The notes: generated by a model from the letters alone, not told the origin. 64,000 bases of DNA from a virus (IMGVR_UViG_3300049255_000272:1-64000); one strand, 5' to 3'. Counted from the first letter of the stretch, positions 8,351-17,919 are shown. Translations and numbers: made by a program.

Positions 8351-10300
8351 ATGCCGACGCGCGAGCCTGTATTCAAGAGCGAGCTGACTGCAGAGGTGTC
8401 TGGCTTCATCGCCAGGAAGCGGAAGCAAGGCAGTCAGCAGAAGTCGGACACTGAAGGCGATGTTGAGTTCCTCAATATTCTCGAATTCATCGACCGGTTC
8501 AAGCTCTTCCCGGACGGGCTTTTCCCCGCGCAGCGCTTCATCATCAAGCTGTACTACAACATCCCGCTCGACGACACCGAGAAGTGCATCAAGATCACCG
8601 ACAGGTACGGCGACGCGATCAAGCTCGAACTGACCGAGAAGGAATACCTTCAGTACCTGTTCGACAACAAGCGATGCAACATCCGCGAGCAGGACGGGAG
8701 AGAGCGCCGCGAGCTGGTCCTCATCCTCGGCCGCCGTTCTGGTAAGAGCGCGCTCTCGGCCGTCTTCGCGGCGTACGAGCTGTACAAGCTCCTCAAGCGC
8801 GGGCACCCGCAGGCTTACTACGGCATGCCGCCGGGCTCCGAAATTCGTATCCTCGACATCGCGAACGACAAAGAGCAGGCGTCGATCGTCTACAACGACA
8901 TCCAGGGCCACATCCAGGCCATCGACTACTTCAAGTCGTCAGTGGCGCACGACACGCAAACGTTCTTGCGCTTCCGAACGGAAAATGACCGCAAGAAGTT
9001 CGGCCCTGAGGGCAAGGGCACCATTACGGCGACGTTCAAATCATCCATCGCCAAGGGTCTCCGCGGTCGTGGTATCATTTGCGCAATTCTCGACGAGATC
9101 GCATTCTTCGTCGACAACGGCAAAAGCTCGGCCGAACGCGTGTACAAGGCCATCAAGCCCTCCATCGCGCAGTTCGCCAAGAAGGACAAGAAGACCCGCA
9201 AGGCGGTCGGTGATACCGAAGGCCGCATGATTCTCATCTCGTCGCCCGACGCGCGAGAGGGTTTCTTCTACAAGCAGTACGAGATGAGCCTGACGGGCGG
9301 ACCCGAGTCGCGCAACATGCTCATGATCCAGGCGCCGACGTGGGAAATCCGCCCGGACCTTCCCAAGAGCTACTACGAGGAGGAGTACGCCAAGGATCCC
9401 GCTGGCTTCATGACGGAGCACGGCGCTCAGTTCTCGGACCGCGTCCGCGGTTTCATCGAGGACGCCCGGGACCTTCAGGCTTGCATCGTTCCCGACCTGC
9501 GGCCCAAGCAAGTTGGCATTCCGCGCGAGCCCCACTGGGCGGGCGTCGACTTCGGTCTCTCGGGCGACGGCACCGCCATCGCTCTGACTCGTGTCAACTC
9601 GGGCAGGATAGAGCTGGCTTACCACGAGGTGTGGTATCCGAAGAAGAAATGGGCGGAGTGCAATCCTCACTTGCCGTCGCCGATGGTGCCGTACGCCATG
9701 ACTCTCCAGGATCAGGCGAGGCTCGACATCGAAGCCATTGCTGATTGGTTCTTCGCACTCTCGAGAAGGTTCTACATCATCAAGGGAGTGTTCGACCAGT
9801 GGGCGGGCCCCATCTTCGAACAAGTGCTGCACAAGCGCCATCTCATCCAATTCGAGCAGCGCAACTTCTCGACTATGGACTCGTCGCAGATGTATCACGG
9901 GTTCAAGATGAGCATGTACTACAAACAGCTCGCCTTGTACGACTACCCGATTCCTCAGGCTGACGAGACCAAACTGTGGGACGGCAGCAAGCATTCCCCG
10001 CTCATCTCCGAGCTGCTTGAGCTGCAGTCGACGTCGGGTGGAAAGAACATCATCATCGTCGAGGCGCCAAAGATCGCGGGCAAGCACGACGACCAGTCGG
10101 ACGCCCTCGTCCGTTCGGTCGCACTTGCCAACGAGTATGTCAAGGACAACCCGTCCCTCCTGACGGCCGGAACGATCCTCGCCCCGGCGCCTTCGTCACG
10201 GGTGCCGACGTACGGGTATCATCACTATCACCGGATGCGGGACCGCATGCACGGAGGCGGAGCGTCCATGCGACGTGTCCCACGGACAAGACCCCGCTGA
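8351..10300 (+). CDS. terL: Terminase large subunit (DNA packaging ATPase/nuclease)
   Basis: 649 residues from ATG 8351, just after the preceding stop. The ATPase half has a Walker A-type GRRSGKS at 127-133 and a Walker B ICAILDEI with Asp248-Glu249. The nuclease half has the first catalytic Asp in WAGVDFGLSGDGT (Asp400) and late acidic residues in KHDDQSDAL (about 580-584), the RNase-H-like arrangement of large terminases. The enzyme translocates DNA through the portal into the prohead and cuts concatemers. Length is normal for the family. The portal lies three genes downstream. Confident in function; the packaging type (headful or cohesive) cannot be read from this. Confidence 0.93.
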   Translation: MPTREPVFKSELTAEVSGFIARKRKQGSQQKSDTEGDVEFLNILEFIDRFKLFPDGLFPAQRFIIKLYYNIPLDDTEKCIKITDRYGDAIKLELTEKEYLQYLFDNKRCNIREQDGRERRELVLILGRRSGKSALSAVFAAYELYKLLKRGHPQAYYGMPPGSEIRILDIANDKEQASIVYNDIQGHIQAIDYFKSSVAHDTQTFLRFRTENDRKKFGPEGKGTITATFKSSIAKGLRGRGIICAILDEIAFFVDNGKSSAERVYKAIKPSIAQFAKKDKKTRKAVGDTEGRMILISSPDAREGFFYKQYEMSLTGGPESRNMLMIQAPTWEIRPDLPKSYYEEEYAKDPAGFMTEHGAQFSDRVRGFIEDARDLQACIVPDLRPKQVGIPREPHWAGVDFGLSGDGTAIALTRVNSGRIELAYHEVWYPKKKWAECNPHLPSPMVPYAMTLQDQARLDIEAIADWFFALSRRFYIIKGVFDQWAGPIFEQVLHKRHLIQFEQRNFSTMDSSQMYHGFKMSMYYKQLALYDYPIPQADETKLWDGSKHSPLISELLELQSTSGGKNIIIVEAPKIAGKHDDQSDALVRSVALANEYVKDNPSLLTAGTILAPAPSSRVPTYGYHHYHRMRDRMHGGGASMRRVPRTRPR

Positions 10301-10324
10301 AGCCCTAATCGTCGACTAGACTAG

Positions 10325-10585
10325 ATGAAAGAGCCCGGCGTCAAGGACACGACTGCCTACAAGATCGTGCGGCAGATCACGGATCACGTGTACGGGCCGG
10401 ATACCAAACTCTCCAACGAGGACTTCGTCAAGATATTCCACGACTACGCGGCCCGCGGAGGCTCCTGGGAACGTCTCATGGGTGGCGACATGGGATGCGT
10501 CAAGATCATCGAGGATGCAATTGACGCATTCGTCAACAACCGTCGCCTTGCTAGCATCGCTTCCAGGGTGGCACGCGCCAAGTAG
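10325..10585 (+). CDS. Small helical protein with C-terminal IA-V tag
   Basis: 86 residues from ATG 10325, with no ribosome-binding site. Helical throughout, with a Tyr/Asp-rich middle. The last 14 residues, RRLASIASRVARAK, carry the shared peptide R-[LF]-x-x-I-A-[AS]-R-V, here at the C-terminus instead of near the N-terminus. The TAG stop starts the TAGTGT element serving the next gene. It lies between TerL and portal, so a packaging or head-assembly accessory role is plausible. No family recognised. Confidence 0.5.
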   Translation: MKEPGVKDTTAYKIVRQITDHVYGPDTKLSNEDFVKIFHDYAARGGSWERLMGGDMGCVKIIEDAIDAFVNNRRLASIASRVARAK

Positions 10586-10588
10586 TGT
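10583..10588 (+). promoter_or_regulatory. -10-like TAGTGT, leaderless spacing
   Basis: TANNNT hexamer, 5 nt, then ATG 10594; overlaps the stop codon of the preceding gene. Confidence 0.35.
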
Positions 10589-10593
10589 TAGGT

Positions 10594-11052
10594 ATGCCCA
10601 AGGTCGGCCAGGCGCCTGCCGTGATACCCATTCCGGAGCTTTCGGAACGGGAGCAGCAGGACCGTCTTCAAGAGGTCGATCAGGTTTCGAAGCGTCATAC
10701 GCTCATCCGAGAGAAAATCGCTAAGCTGACGCCGGCGCTCGATGAGATTATTCAGGAGCATCTCAAGCTTCTGCACGACCTGGACACTAGTCAGCCGCTT
10801 CGGTCCCTACGCGTCGGCCGCCGGATCGGCATTCAGGCATCTCTCAAGGGCGTGGCTGGGGTCAAGTTCTTCCTGTCGCAGCTGGTAAAGCAATCAGAAC
10901 GCTCGGTCCGTCACATCGAAGCGGCCAAGCGCGAAGTTCTGGATCCCAACCTTCCCGGCGTCACGCGGGATCCCCTCGAAGTCCGAGAGCAGCTCAGGAA
11001 GATGGCGGAGGCGGCAAAGGCGGCAGAGGCCAGGAAGCGGAAGACCGGGTAG
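10594..11052 (+). CDS. Coiled-coil hypothetical protein upstream of portal
   Basis: 152 residues from ATG 10594; GTG 10585 would add three residues and overlap the upstream stop. Long charged helices dominate (LSEREQQDRLQEVDQ, IREKIAKLTPALDEIIQEHLKLLHDL), a Gly/Val segment (GVAGVKFFLSQLVKQ) interrupts them, and the C-terminus is Ala/Lys-rich. It lies 34 nt before the portal gene. Possibly a small terminase or head-completion factor, but no diagnostic motif is present. Confidence 0.45.
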   Translation: MPKVGQAPAVIPIPELSEREQQDRLQEVDQVSKRHTLIREKIAKLTPALDEIIQEHLKLLHDLDTSQPLRSLRVGRRIGIQASLKGVAGVKFFLSQLVKQSERSVRHIEAAKREVLDPNLPGVTRDPLEVREQLRKMAEAAKAAEARKRKTG

Positions 11053-11086
11053 TTGGCCTTTTTGAAGGCTGTGCGAGAGCGACCTC

Positions 11087-12880
11087 ATGGCGAAGAAACC
11101 GAAAGTTGGAGTCACTCCCCCGATGCCGGTCAACTCTGTTGACCAGCAGAATGGCTCCAAACAGAAGCTGACGAAGCTCGAGAGGCTCGCTCGCCGGGAG
11201 CAGGCGCAGTCCATCCGTGTCGCCGCGTACGGCGGTACCTTCGGCAATGCTGGCGGCGGAGCCATATCGAACGCGGACTCCGCCTTCTACAGCCCGCAGC
11301 TTTCTACCGACTTCCTCGAGCTGCCGCAGTCCGAGCGCGAAAAGCGCGAGCTGTTTCGGTTCTGGTACGTCACGCACCCCATCGTCGGCGCGGCCATCGA
11401 CTTTCACACCGATGTGCCGATGTCCAAGATCCGTCTTTCGCTCCCGAAAGGCAAGGATCTGGACCGCAACAAGCGCATCCTGCACTTCTACGAGCAGATG
11501 TGCAAGCGGGTTCGCCTGTTCCAGACGCTCTACGATGCCACGCACGAATACTGGCTGCACGGCAACGTCTTCATCTTCTGTGAGGACCACGACCTGACTG
11601 AAGAGATCACCGAAGAGATGATCTCGGACGTCAAGGAAGAGGAAGTTGGAGAGGTTGACTACGCCGGCCGCGCGAAGACCAAGATTGAACGCAAGAAGTC
11701 GCTCAAGCCCGAGACCGAGCGAGTCAAGGCCATTCGAGAGCACGTCGCCAAGAATTACCGGGGCTGGGAGCGCCTCCAGATTCTTCCACCGGAGCAGGTC
11801 AAGCTCGAGGTTTTCCAGTATACCAATCGCGCCAAGATGGAACTGATTCCGTCCGAGAAGGACCGAATCGTCGTCATGAAGGCGCAAGAGCAGCACGATG
11901 ATGAGTCTGCACGGATTGCCGAGGACATCCCGGAGCAGATCCGTGAGAATCTCCTGAGCGGGCAGCCCATCCCGCTCAACACGTCGCCCTATGACGACTT
12001 CCTGTGCTCGTCCTTCTGCTATCACCTGACGCACAAGAAGTCATCCTACGACGACCGCGGCATCTCGATTCTCGAGCGCTGCCTGCGGACTCTGCTCTAT
12101 CAGGACAAGCTGCGCCAGGCGCAGACGTCCATTGCATCGCGCGCGATGACGCCCAAGCGCGTCATTTGGGCCGACAAGATGTCGGAGCCGGACGTCGAGA
12201 ACCTGCGCGACCAGATCGACCAGGCGCTCATCGACCCCGACTTCAGCATCATCATGAACTTCGAGGTCCACTGGGACGAGGTCGGCTCGCGCGACCGTCT
12301 CCTCGATCTCGGAACCGAGTACGAAATCACCAACAAGCTTCTGTTCATCGGTCTGCGCATCACCGAGTCGATGCTCACCGGAGAGTCGACTTATTCAGGC
12401 GAGCGTATTCATCTCGACGTGATGAACACGATGTACCTGCTGTATCGCGAGACGCTCGCGCAATTCGTCGAGGATTATTTGTTTGCTCCGGTCGCCGAGA
12501 AGAAGGGGTTTTGGGAGGAGGACGACTACGGCAACCGAGTCCTGCTTTACCCCAAGCTCCAGTTCACGCGCCTTGCGCTGCGTGACAACTCGGAGCTGCA
12601 GGACTTCATGTTCAACCTCTACAACAAGGGGTCGTTGCCGATTTCGTTCATCCTCGAGCTGCTCAACATCGACGCAGACGAGACTTTGGCGCAGCTCAAG
12701 CGCGATATGTTCACGCCGAATGACGCCAACTTCAATGAATTCCTGCGCACCGTCATGACCAAGGCTGGTGAGGAAGCCCTCGAGGAGACTGATATCCTCG
12801 AGAAGGTCGCCACGGCTGCCGGACTGAAACTATCCAAGAAGAAGGGCGACAGGTTCGGCGGCGGTGAGGGCGAGAAGTAG
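11087..12880 (+). CDS. Portal protein
   Basis: 597 residues. The sequence has the order expected of large tailed-phage portals: a basic flexible N-terminus, an early conserved FWYVTHPIVGAAIDFHTDVPM segment, a helical wing region, a middle beta part with the long Glu/Lys insert at about 165-225, and a stem/clip region (YEITNKLLFIGLRITESMLTGESTYSG) followed by the long crown helices and a disordered Lys/Gly tail. The dodecameric portal forms the DNA entry channel, nucleates prohead assembly and docks TerL. Position after TerL and before the protease and major capsid genes agrees. Confidence 0.85.
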   Translation: MAKKPKVGVTPPMPVNSVDQQNGSKQKLTKLERLARREQAQSIRVAAYGGTFGNAGGGAISNADSAFYSPQLSTDFLELPQSEREKRELFRFWYVTHPIVGAAIDFHTDVPMSKIRLSLPKGKDLDRNKRILHFYEQMCKRVRLFQTLYDATHEYWLHGNVFIFCEDHDLTEEITEEMISDVKEEEVGEVDYAGRAKTKIERKKSLKPETERVKAIREHVAKNYRGWERLQILPPEQVKLEVFQYTNRAKMELIPSEKDRIVVMKAQEQHDDESARIAEDIPEQIRENLLSGQPIPLNTSPYDDFLCSSFCYHLTHKKSSYDDRGISILERCLRTLLYQDKLRQAQTSIASRAMTPKRVIWADKMSEPDVENLRDQIDQALIDPDFSIIMNFEVHWDEVGSRDRLLDLGTEYEITNKLLFIGLRITESMLTGESTYSGERIHLDVMNTMYLLYRETLAQFVEDYLFAPVAEKKGFWEEDDYGNRVLLYPKLQFTRLALRDNSELQDFMFNLYNKGSLPISFILELLNIDADETLAQLKRDMFTPNDANFNEFLRTVMTKAGEEALEETDILEKVATAAGLKLSKKKGDRFGGGEGEK

Positions 12881-12884
12881 TCGG

Positions 12885-12896
12885 TAGGCTTTCCAT
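12885..12896 (+). promoter_or_regulatory. Class-2 promoter-like element TAGGCTTTCCAT
   Basis: Lies 5 nt after the portal stop codon and 22 nt before ATG 12919; matches the 12-bp consensus seen at four other virion-gene starts. Confidence 0.45.
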
Positions 12897-12918
12897 AAGC
12901 CGTCTAGGCAGAGCTTGC

Positions 12919-15582
12919 ATGCCCACGGATCTGACCCCTGCCGAGAAGGACGACAGGCAAATTGAACGCCTGATCGACAAGGAACCTGCTCCGAGTAGGA
13001 AGCCGAAGGGTCGTGGGGCGCCGAAGCATGACAATCGCCGGCGCCGGATGAAGGACCACACGGACAAGGAAACCACTGACAAGGACCTGTCGCGCAAGAC
13101 GCAGGCGTCGCGACTCTTCTACATCGCGGCCCGTGTCGCGGCAGATACAGAGGAGGAAGAAGGCCATCAGCCTCCCGCGGGTCCGGGCGAGGAAGCTCAT
13201 CGCCTGATCAATAAGTTCAGTCATCTCTTGGGCCTGCAATCGATGAAATTGCAGGACGCGTTCGACGACTTTGCCCGCAAGAACTACGCGCAAGTGGCTC
13301 TGGCGAAGGTCGGCAAGCCCGGAAAGGGCAAGGGCAACCAGCACAAGGTGATGCTCGACGCGCAGAAAGACCTCGTCGGCCGGATGAAGAAACTCATCGG
13401 CATTTACGAGAAGACCGCGAACACGAAGTTCAAAGGTACTCCAGCTGAAATCGCTGCCGAAGTGGCGGCACTGTGGCCGAACGACAAGCCCAACAATTGG
13501 GCTACTCGGGCGGGCGTGCTGGCAGCCCTCCAAGAGTCGGTCAAGAGCCTCAAGGCTCCGGCATCGATCAAAGCCACAGCTCTTCGAGAGGCCGGCAACA
13601 AGAAGAAAGGTGCCAATCTCCTCGAGGACGTTCTCAAGGAGGCCAGCGAAGGCAAGATCAGCGAGGAGAGTCTGGAGGACAGGACCGAGCTTGCCACCCT
13701 CGTTGCCGCCTACAGATCCCTACTTGACAATCCCATCCGGGTGGATGCCGCAGATCTTGTCGCCGATATCGACAAGGAGACCGAGCGGGTCTACGGCGAG
13801 ATGCAGAAGCTCCTGGCTGTCTCCACCTTCATGAAATCGTGGGAGAAGGCCATTCACGAGTTCGCCAAGGGAGACGACGACCCCGAGACCATCACTGCCA
13901 GCGAATACTACGACGAGGTCCAGAAGAGCCTCAAGTCGTTCTTCAAGGACGATGATGACCCTGTCTTCGACCCTGGGGAATTTGTCGATGGGATAGAGAG
14001 CTTCTTCGGGGACGACTTCAAGAAAGCTCCGGAGCCCCTCAAGAAGATGGTCGAGGGGTACAGGAGTGCAGCAACTTCTTATGGAGCCCTCCGAGGTAAG
14101 GCTATGGGCCAGAAGACTGCAACCTATCACGGTGTCCGTCAGCAGGGCGACCCGACCAACGGGCCGTACAAGGGATACCAGTCGATCGACAAGCGGTACT
14201 TCGGCAAGGAGCACTACGACTCCATCGTTGCCCACGCCAAGGACCTGCTTCAGGAGGATTGGCTCAAGTTCGAGTGGGAGTCAGGTGCCAAAGATGCACC
14301 GTTCCGCGCCGCGCTTGACCTGTCGATCCACCTGGCCGACAGCAATCTCTACCAGGGCAAGATCGACGGCGAGACGTACAACATGCTGCTTGCTCGCCTG
14401 ATGGGCGACAAGGTTGACGTGTTTTCTGAGACCCTGATCACGAACGACGACAGCACGAAATCGAGGAGAGCTTCCGCCATGAGCAATGTCCACTACCAAA
14501 ACATCCTGCGGGTTGCGAGCAACCTGCGGAAGACGGACCCTCGTGCGGCGCTCGAGATCGTGAAGAACCTTCGCTCCATGGTTGCTCAGCAGCAAGAGCA
14601 ACAGCAGGAGGAAGAGGAGCAGCAGGGCAAGACCTCCCAGCAGGAGGAAGAGCAGGAAGAGGAGCAGCAGGAAGGCTCCCACCACTCGCAGCAGGAGATG
14701 TGCTCGCAGGAGCAGCAGGGTCAGCAGCAACAGCAGGGCGAGCAGTGCATGCCCGAGGCTGGCCCGCCCGGCATGGCTCCTCCGCCTCCTCCGCCGGCCG
14801 CTGGCGGCCCTGTCCAGGGCCAGCAACAGCAGCAGAGCCAGATCCACGACAAAGACATGGACGACTTTGTCGAGGGCAAGGTCGACATCAAGGATCTCAA
14901 GAACCACCTCAAGCAGGTCGTCGACGCGCAGTCTATCGAGGACTTCGTCGATGGTCTGACGGAGATGGACGAACTTCTGAAGAAGACCGCGTCCGGCCGC
15001 ACTGCCCGCGTTGCCCAAGAGCAACAGCAACAGCAGGGTCAGCAGCAACAGCAGGGTCAGGAGCAGCAGACCGGCGCCATCATGGACCTCGAGCCGCTCG
15101 AGGATATGGACGAGGAGCAGGTCAAGGCGTTCCTCGACAAGCAGAAGGCGGAAGCCAAGAAGCTCTTCCAGGAGAACGACATCGAGAAGTTCATGGAGGG
15201 CATGGACGCGCTCTTCTCGGAGGCCGAGCAGGCTGCCAAGGGCGTCAAGACCGGCAGCGTCGTGGTGGCGATGAGCACGCTCGTTCGCCTCGCGCATGCC
15301 AACCCGGAGGCCCGCCCGGTGCTCCTGCCGATCATCCTCGCCGCCGGCAAGAAAAAGAAGAAGAAGGAGCAGCGCAAGAAGGACAAGGCCAAGAAGAAGG
15401 GCAAGAAGGGCGACAAGCCCAATCCCTTCGCGAAGGGCGGCGACAAGGCCAAGGGCGGCAAGGGCGGCAAGAAGCCCCCGTTCGGTGGCAAGAAGGCCCC
15501 GCCGTTTGGCGGCAAGAAGGCGCCTCCCTTCGGCAAGAAGAAGGCAGCCGTCACCATCGACCCATCCGACATCAAGTGGTAG
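12919..15582 (+). CDS. Large internal-head or scaffold-like protein with IA-V tag, poly-Gln and Lys-rich tail
   Basis: 887 residues. A basic N-terminus leads to the tag RLFYIAARVA at 65-74. A long helical region follows to about 540, then a Gln/Glu-rich tract (about 555-615), two related acidic helical modules (near 655-695 and 722-765, each with a DFVEG or KFMEGMD core), and a second Gln tract between them. The segment RLAHANPEARPVLLPII (about 787-805) is shared with the gene at 16945. The end is Lys-rich, with three KKAPPFGG-like repeats. Such composition fits an abundant protein packaged in the prohead and removed or compacted at maturation. No family recognised. Confidence 0.5.
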   Translation: MPTDLTPAEKDDRQIERLIDKEPAPSRKPKGRGAPKHDNRRRRMKDHTDKETTDKDLSRKTQASRLFYIAARVAADTEEEEGHQPPAGPGEEAHRLINKFSHLLGLQSMKLQDAFDDFARKNYAQVALAKVGKPGKGKGNQHKVMLDAQKDLVGRMKKLIGIYEKTANTKFKGTPAEIAAEVAALWPNDKPNNWATRAGVLAALQESVKSLKAPASIKATALREAGNKKKGANLLEDVLKEASEGKISEESLEDRTELATLVAAYRSLLDNPIRVDAADLVADIDKETERVYGEMQKLLAVSTFMKSWEKAIHEFAKGDDDPETITASEYYDEVQKSLKSFFKDDDDPVFDPGEFVDGIESFFGDDFKKAPEPLKKMVEGYRSAATSYGALRGKAMGQKTATYHGVRQQGDPTNGPYKGYQSIDKRYFGKEHYDSIVAHAKDLLQEDWLKFEWESGAKDAPFRAALDLSIHLADSNLYQGKIDGETYNMLLARLMGDKVDVFSETLITNDDSTKSRRASAMSNVHYQNILRVASNLRKTDPRAALEIVKNLRSMVAQQQEQQQEEEEQQGKTSQQEEEQEEEQQEGSHHSQQEMCSQEQQGQQQQQGEQCMPEAGPPGMAPPPPPPAAGGPVQGQQQQQSQIHDKDMDDFVEGKVDIKDLKNHLKQVVDAQSIEDFVDGLTEMDELLKKTASGRTARVAQEQQQQQGQQQQQGQEQQTGAIMDLEPLEDMDEEQVKAFLDKQKAEAKKLFQENDIEKFMEGMDALFSEAEQAAKGVKTGSVVVAMSTLVRLAHANPEARPVLLPIILAAGKKKKKKEQRKKDKAKKKGKKGDKPNPFAKGGDKAKGGKGGKKPPFGGKKAPPFGGKKAPPFGKKKAAVTIDPSDIKW

Positions 15583-15633
15583 GTTGGGTTGATACAGTTT
15601 TCATAGTTCTGTAGAACAGACCCGGAGATAGAC

Positions 15634-16182
15634 ATGCCGACCCCTCAGCAAAAGCAGATCGCCAACAGGGTTCTTCACACCCTGGACTCGACCGCCGAGC
15701 AGCTGGACGGTCTTGCCAAGGCCGGCAAGATCGATCCGCGTCTCGCGAGCGCCATCAACCGCGACATCGACACGTTCGCTGACAAGTTCGAGATTGCCGT
15801 TTTCGGCAAGGAGAACCTGCAGAAGCGTGCGTCGAGGCTGATCCAGGCCAAGGTCGTCCAGCGTGACTCCGACGAAGAGTACATGAAGACCTTCGAGAAC
15901 CCGATCAAGCCGATCACGACGGACACCGACGAGCCGTACATGCACAAGGCTCCGCACGGCTACAACTCGACGAAGGACATGGAGACGTACGACGCCGACA
16001 TCTCCTCGAGCGTTGCCGACCGCGACGAGTTCCAGGTGCGCGACCTGAACGAGTACGCCGGCGGCACGAAGAAGCAGCCGTCGTGGGAGAAGGGTCCGGC
16101 TGGCAAGAGCACCGCCATCGGCTCGGGTCCCGCGCGTCCGGCCGCACCGGCAAAGACGGCCGGCAAGACCTGGGCTCCCTGA
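15634..16182 (+). CDS. Hypothetical head-region protein, 182 aa
   Basis: Preceded by CCGGAGATAG before ATG 15634. The first 70 residues form a helical bundle (KQIANRVLHTLDSTAEQLDGLAKAGK), the middle is Asp/Tyr-rich and extended, and the C-terminal 40 residues are Pro/Ala/Gly/Lys-rich and probably disordered. No Cys. It lies between two large internal-head candidates. Function unassigned. Confidence 0.5.
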   Translation: MPTPQQKQIANRVLHTLDSTAEQLDGLAKAGKIDPRLASAINRDIDTFADKFEIAVFGKENLQKRASRLIQAKVVQRDSDEEYMKTFENPIKPITTDTDEPYMHKAPHGYNSTKDMETYDADISSSVADRDEFQVRDLNEYAGGTKKQPSWEKGPAGKSTAIGSGPARPAAPAKTAGKTWAP

Positions 16183-16190
16183 AGCCACTC

Positions 16191-16219
16191 GGCGCCTAAT
16201 CTTCTCCGGGCTAGGCGCC
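16191..16219 (+). promoter_or_regulatory. Intergenic inverted repeat with embedded TAATCT
   Basis: GGCGCCTA (16191-16198) and TAGGCGCC (16212-16219) form a perfect 8-bp stem with a 13-nt loop between two head-region genes. No T-tract follows. TAATCT at 16197-16202 resembles a -10 for the next gene, so it may be an operator or a weak terminator. Confidence 0.4.
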
Positions 16220-16234
16220 CAATGCGAGGGAGCC

Positions 16235-16948
16235 ATGTTCAGGACTGCATTCGTAGATGATTCACTCATCGCTAGGGAGTTCAAGAGCGGCGATATAGTC
16301 CGGAAGGCCGGGTACCGCGACTTCGTCCTCTCTCCCTACGTTGGGCGTGTCATCTACTCCAGTCCGGACTCGGGCAAAGTCCACGTGCAGTGGCCGTGGG
16401 GCGAGGAAGAGATCTCGCCTACCGAGCTGGTCAAGGACGTGAGCGATTCGTTCGTGCCGCCCATGTCGGCCGATCAGATCTACTCGACTCACGAGATGGC
16501 GCGCAACATCAACTCGCCCGAAGTGGTCAAGGCGGACGAGAAATGGCGCAAGTCGCTCACCGCCTCGACTTCTCTGGCAGCTCGCATCGTCGATCGGTAC
16601 GAGCAGCACACCCTGCCTCTGTGGCGCGCGGCGTGTGAGGCGTGGCACTGCGAGATTCCCGAGATCGAAGCCTTCCAGCGCATGGCGAAGGTGTTCGGTC
16701 CGGAGTATGGCCAAGAGGCTGTACGTATCACAATCGCCAACCTGTACGAGCTGGGCCGCAGGCTCGCTCTGTACTGGAAGGACCCGAAGCGCCGTTACAA
16801 GACGACGCAGAAGGAGAAGCAGACCGGCAAGCTCTCTTGCCCGCGCTGCCACGGTCTCCTGAAGCCGCGTGTCTACCGGCACGGTGGCCGTGTGATGCTC
16901 TGCAAGGGATGCGGGTTCGCCATCCATCCCAAGGACATCAGCCGATGA
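16235..16948 (+). CDS. Protein with SH3-like N-terminus and C-terminal zinc ribbon
   Basis: 237 residues; ATG 16235 follows GAGGGAG. Residues 17-65 look like a small beta-barrel (FKSGDIVRKAGY through GKVHVQWPWGEEEISP), reminiscent of SH3-like hypothetical domains. A helical middle follows. The C-terminus has a CPRCHG knuckle and a LCKGCGF knuckle 20-odd residues later, a normal zinc ribbon. The TGA overlaps the ATG of the next gene. A nucleic-acid or protein-binding head accessory is plausible; family unknown. Confidence 0.5.
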   Translation: MFRTAFVDDSLIAREFKSGDIVRKAGYRDFVLSPYVGRVIYSSPDSGKVHVQWPWGEEEISPTELVKDVSDSFVPPMSADQIYSTHEMARNINSPEVVKADEKWRKSLTASTSLAARIVDRYEQHTLPLWRAACEAWHCEIPEIEAFQRMAKVFGPEYGQEAVRITIANLYELGRRLALYWKDPKRRYKTTQKEKQTGKLSCPRCHGLLKPRVYRHGGRVMLCKGCGFAIHPKDISR

Positions 16949-17919
16949 GTCGCGCCGTATGGCGCCGGGTGAAGCTGGCGCGTCAAATTGGCCAGTACAA
17001 CCCTCTGCTCGGCTACGAGCTGGAGCGCCAGGCGATTGCCGTCATCAATCCGGGCGCCAAGAAGTGGGAGCAGAGCCTCGAGAACAGCATCACTGTCCTT
17101 GAGTCCCTCAAGGACGAACTCGAAGACGCGCTCAAGATGCTCGACACCGAGGACGCGAAGGAATTCGCGAAGTTCTTCGAGGACGCGGCCGAGGCGGAGG
17201 AAGAAGAACTCCGCCAGATGCTCAAGAAGGTTTCGACGACCGCGGGCATCAAGGATTTCTTCAAGAAGTTCAAGGACGTCTTCAAGCCCACGCAGAAGAA
17301 GCTCGAGGAGCAGGCCGAAGACATGAAGGCCAACGCTCCGTCGTACCAAATGGACGAGTCCGCGATGGACGAGTTCATCGAGGGAAAGCGTGAGTGGGCG
17401 GATCCTGAGCACTACATCAACGAGGAGGCCAAGGAGAACGCCGCGTATTTCGGTGGCGTCGAGAAGATCCTGGCCGAGATGGAAGAGGCCCGTCGCAAGC
17501 CGAACAAGCGCCTCATCCAGGACATCCTCAAGAAGGTCGAAGTCCTCATTCGCAAGGGCAAGAACCTCGCGAAGGGCATCCGCGAGCATCTCCTCGAGCC
17601 GGCTCCAAAGATCGAGATCACCGAAGAGGGGATGAAGCCGGAGAAGAAGCCGGAGGGCAAGAAGCCTTCTCCCGAGCAGCTCAGCATGCTCGTCTCGCAG
17701 TACGGCGAGTCCCTCCAGGAGGCCGCCGGTGATGAGGGCAAGACGGTCAAGCTCCTCAAGGAGCTGTTCAACCAGGTCAAGCCGTTCCTTCACGAGGAGC
17801 GGGCAGAACTCGCCGCGGCCAAGATCAAGGCTGCGCGCATCTTCATCCGGTACGCACACGCTCGTCCGGCTCTGCGGCCGAAGCTTCTGCCCGTCATCTA
17901 CAAGCTGACCGGCCGCTGA
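16945..17919 (+). CDS. Highly charged coiled-coil protein sharing the RPxLLP motif
   Basis: 324 residues from ATG 16945, overlapping the previous stop (ATGA). The chain is mostly charged helix (Glu/Lys/Ala), including KDELEDALKMLDTEDAKEF and a Lys-rich KKFKDVFKPTQKKLEEQ stretch, with a Pro/Lys linker near 230. The last 25 residues (FIRYAHARPALRPKLLPVIY) match a segment near the end of the protein encoded at 12919. It fits a scaffold or internal-head component. No family recognised. Confidence 0.5.
   Translation: MSRAVWRRVKLARQIGQYNPLLGYELERQAIAVINPGAKKWEQSLENSITVLESLKDELEDALKMLDTEDAKEFAKFFEDAAEAEEEELRQMLKKVSTTAGIKDFFKKFKDVFKPTQKKLEEQAEDMKANAPSYQMDESAMDEFIEGKREWADPEHYINEEAKENAAYFGGVEKILAEMEEARRKPNKRLIQDILKKVEVLIRKGKNLAKGIREHLLEPAPKIEITEEGMKPEKKPEGKKPSPEQLSMLVSQYGESLQEAAGDEGKTVKLLKELFNQVKPFLHEERAELAAAKIKAARIFIRYAHARPALRPKLLPVIYKLTGR

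Noticed and set aside
7749-11052. Naming a small terminase subunit
   Set aside because: Genes at 7749 and 10594 are possible by position, but neither shows a clear helix-turn-helix, so no gene symbol is given.
14281-15297. Leu-rich antisense frame that looks like a membrane protein
   Set aside because: The poly-Leu is the antisense of CAG/GAG repeats encoding the Gln/Glu tract; no ribosome-binding site.
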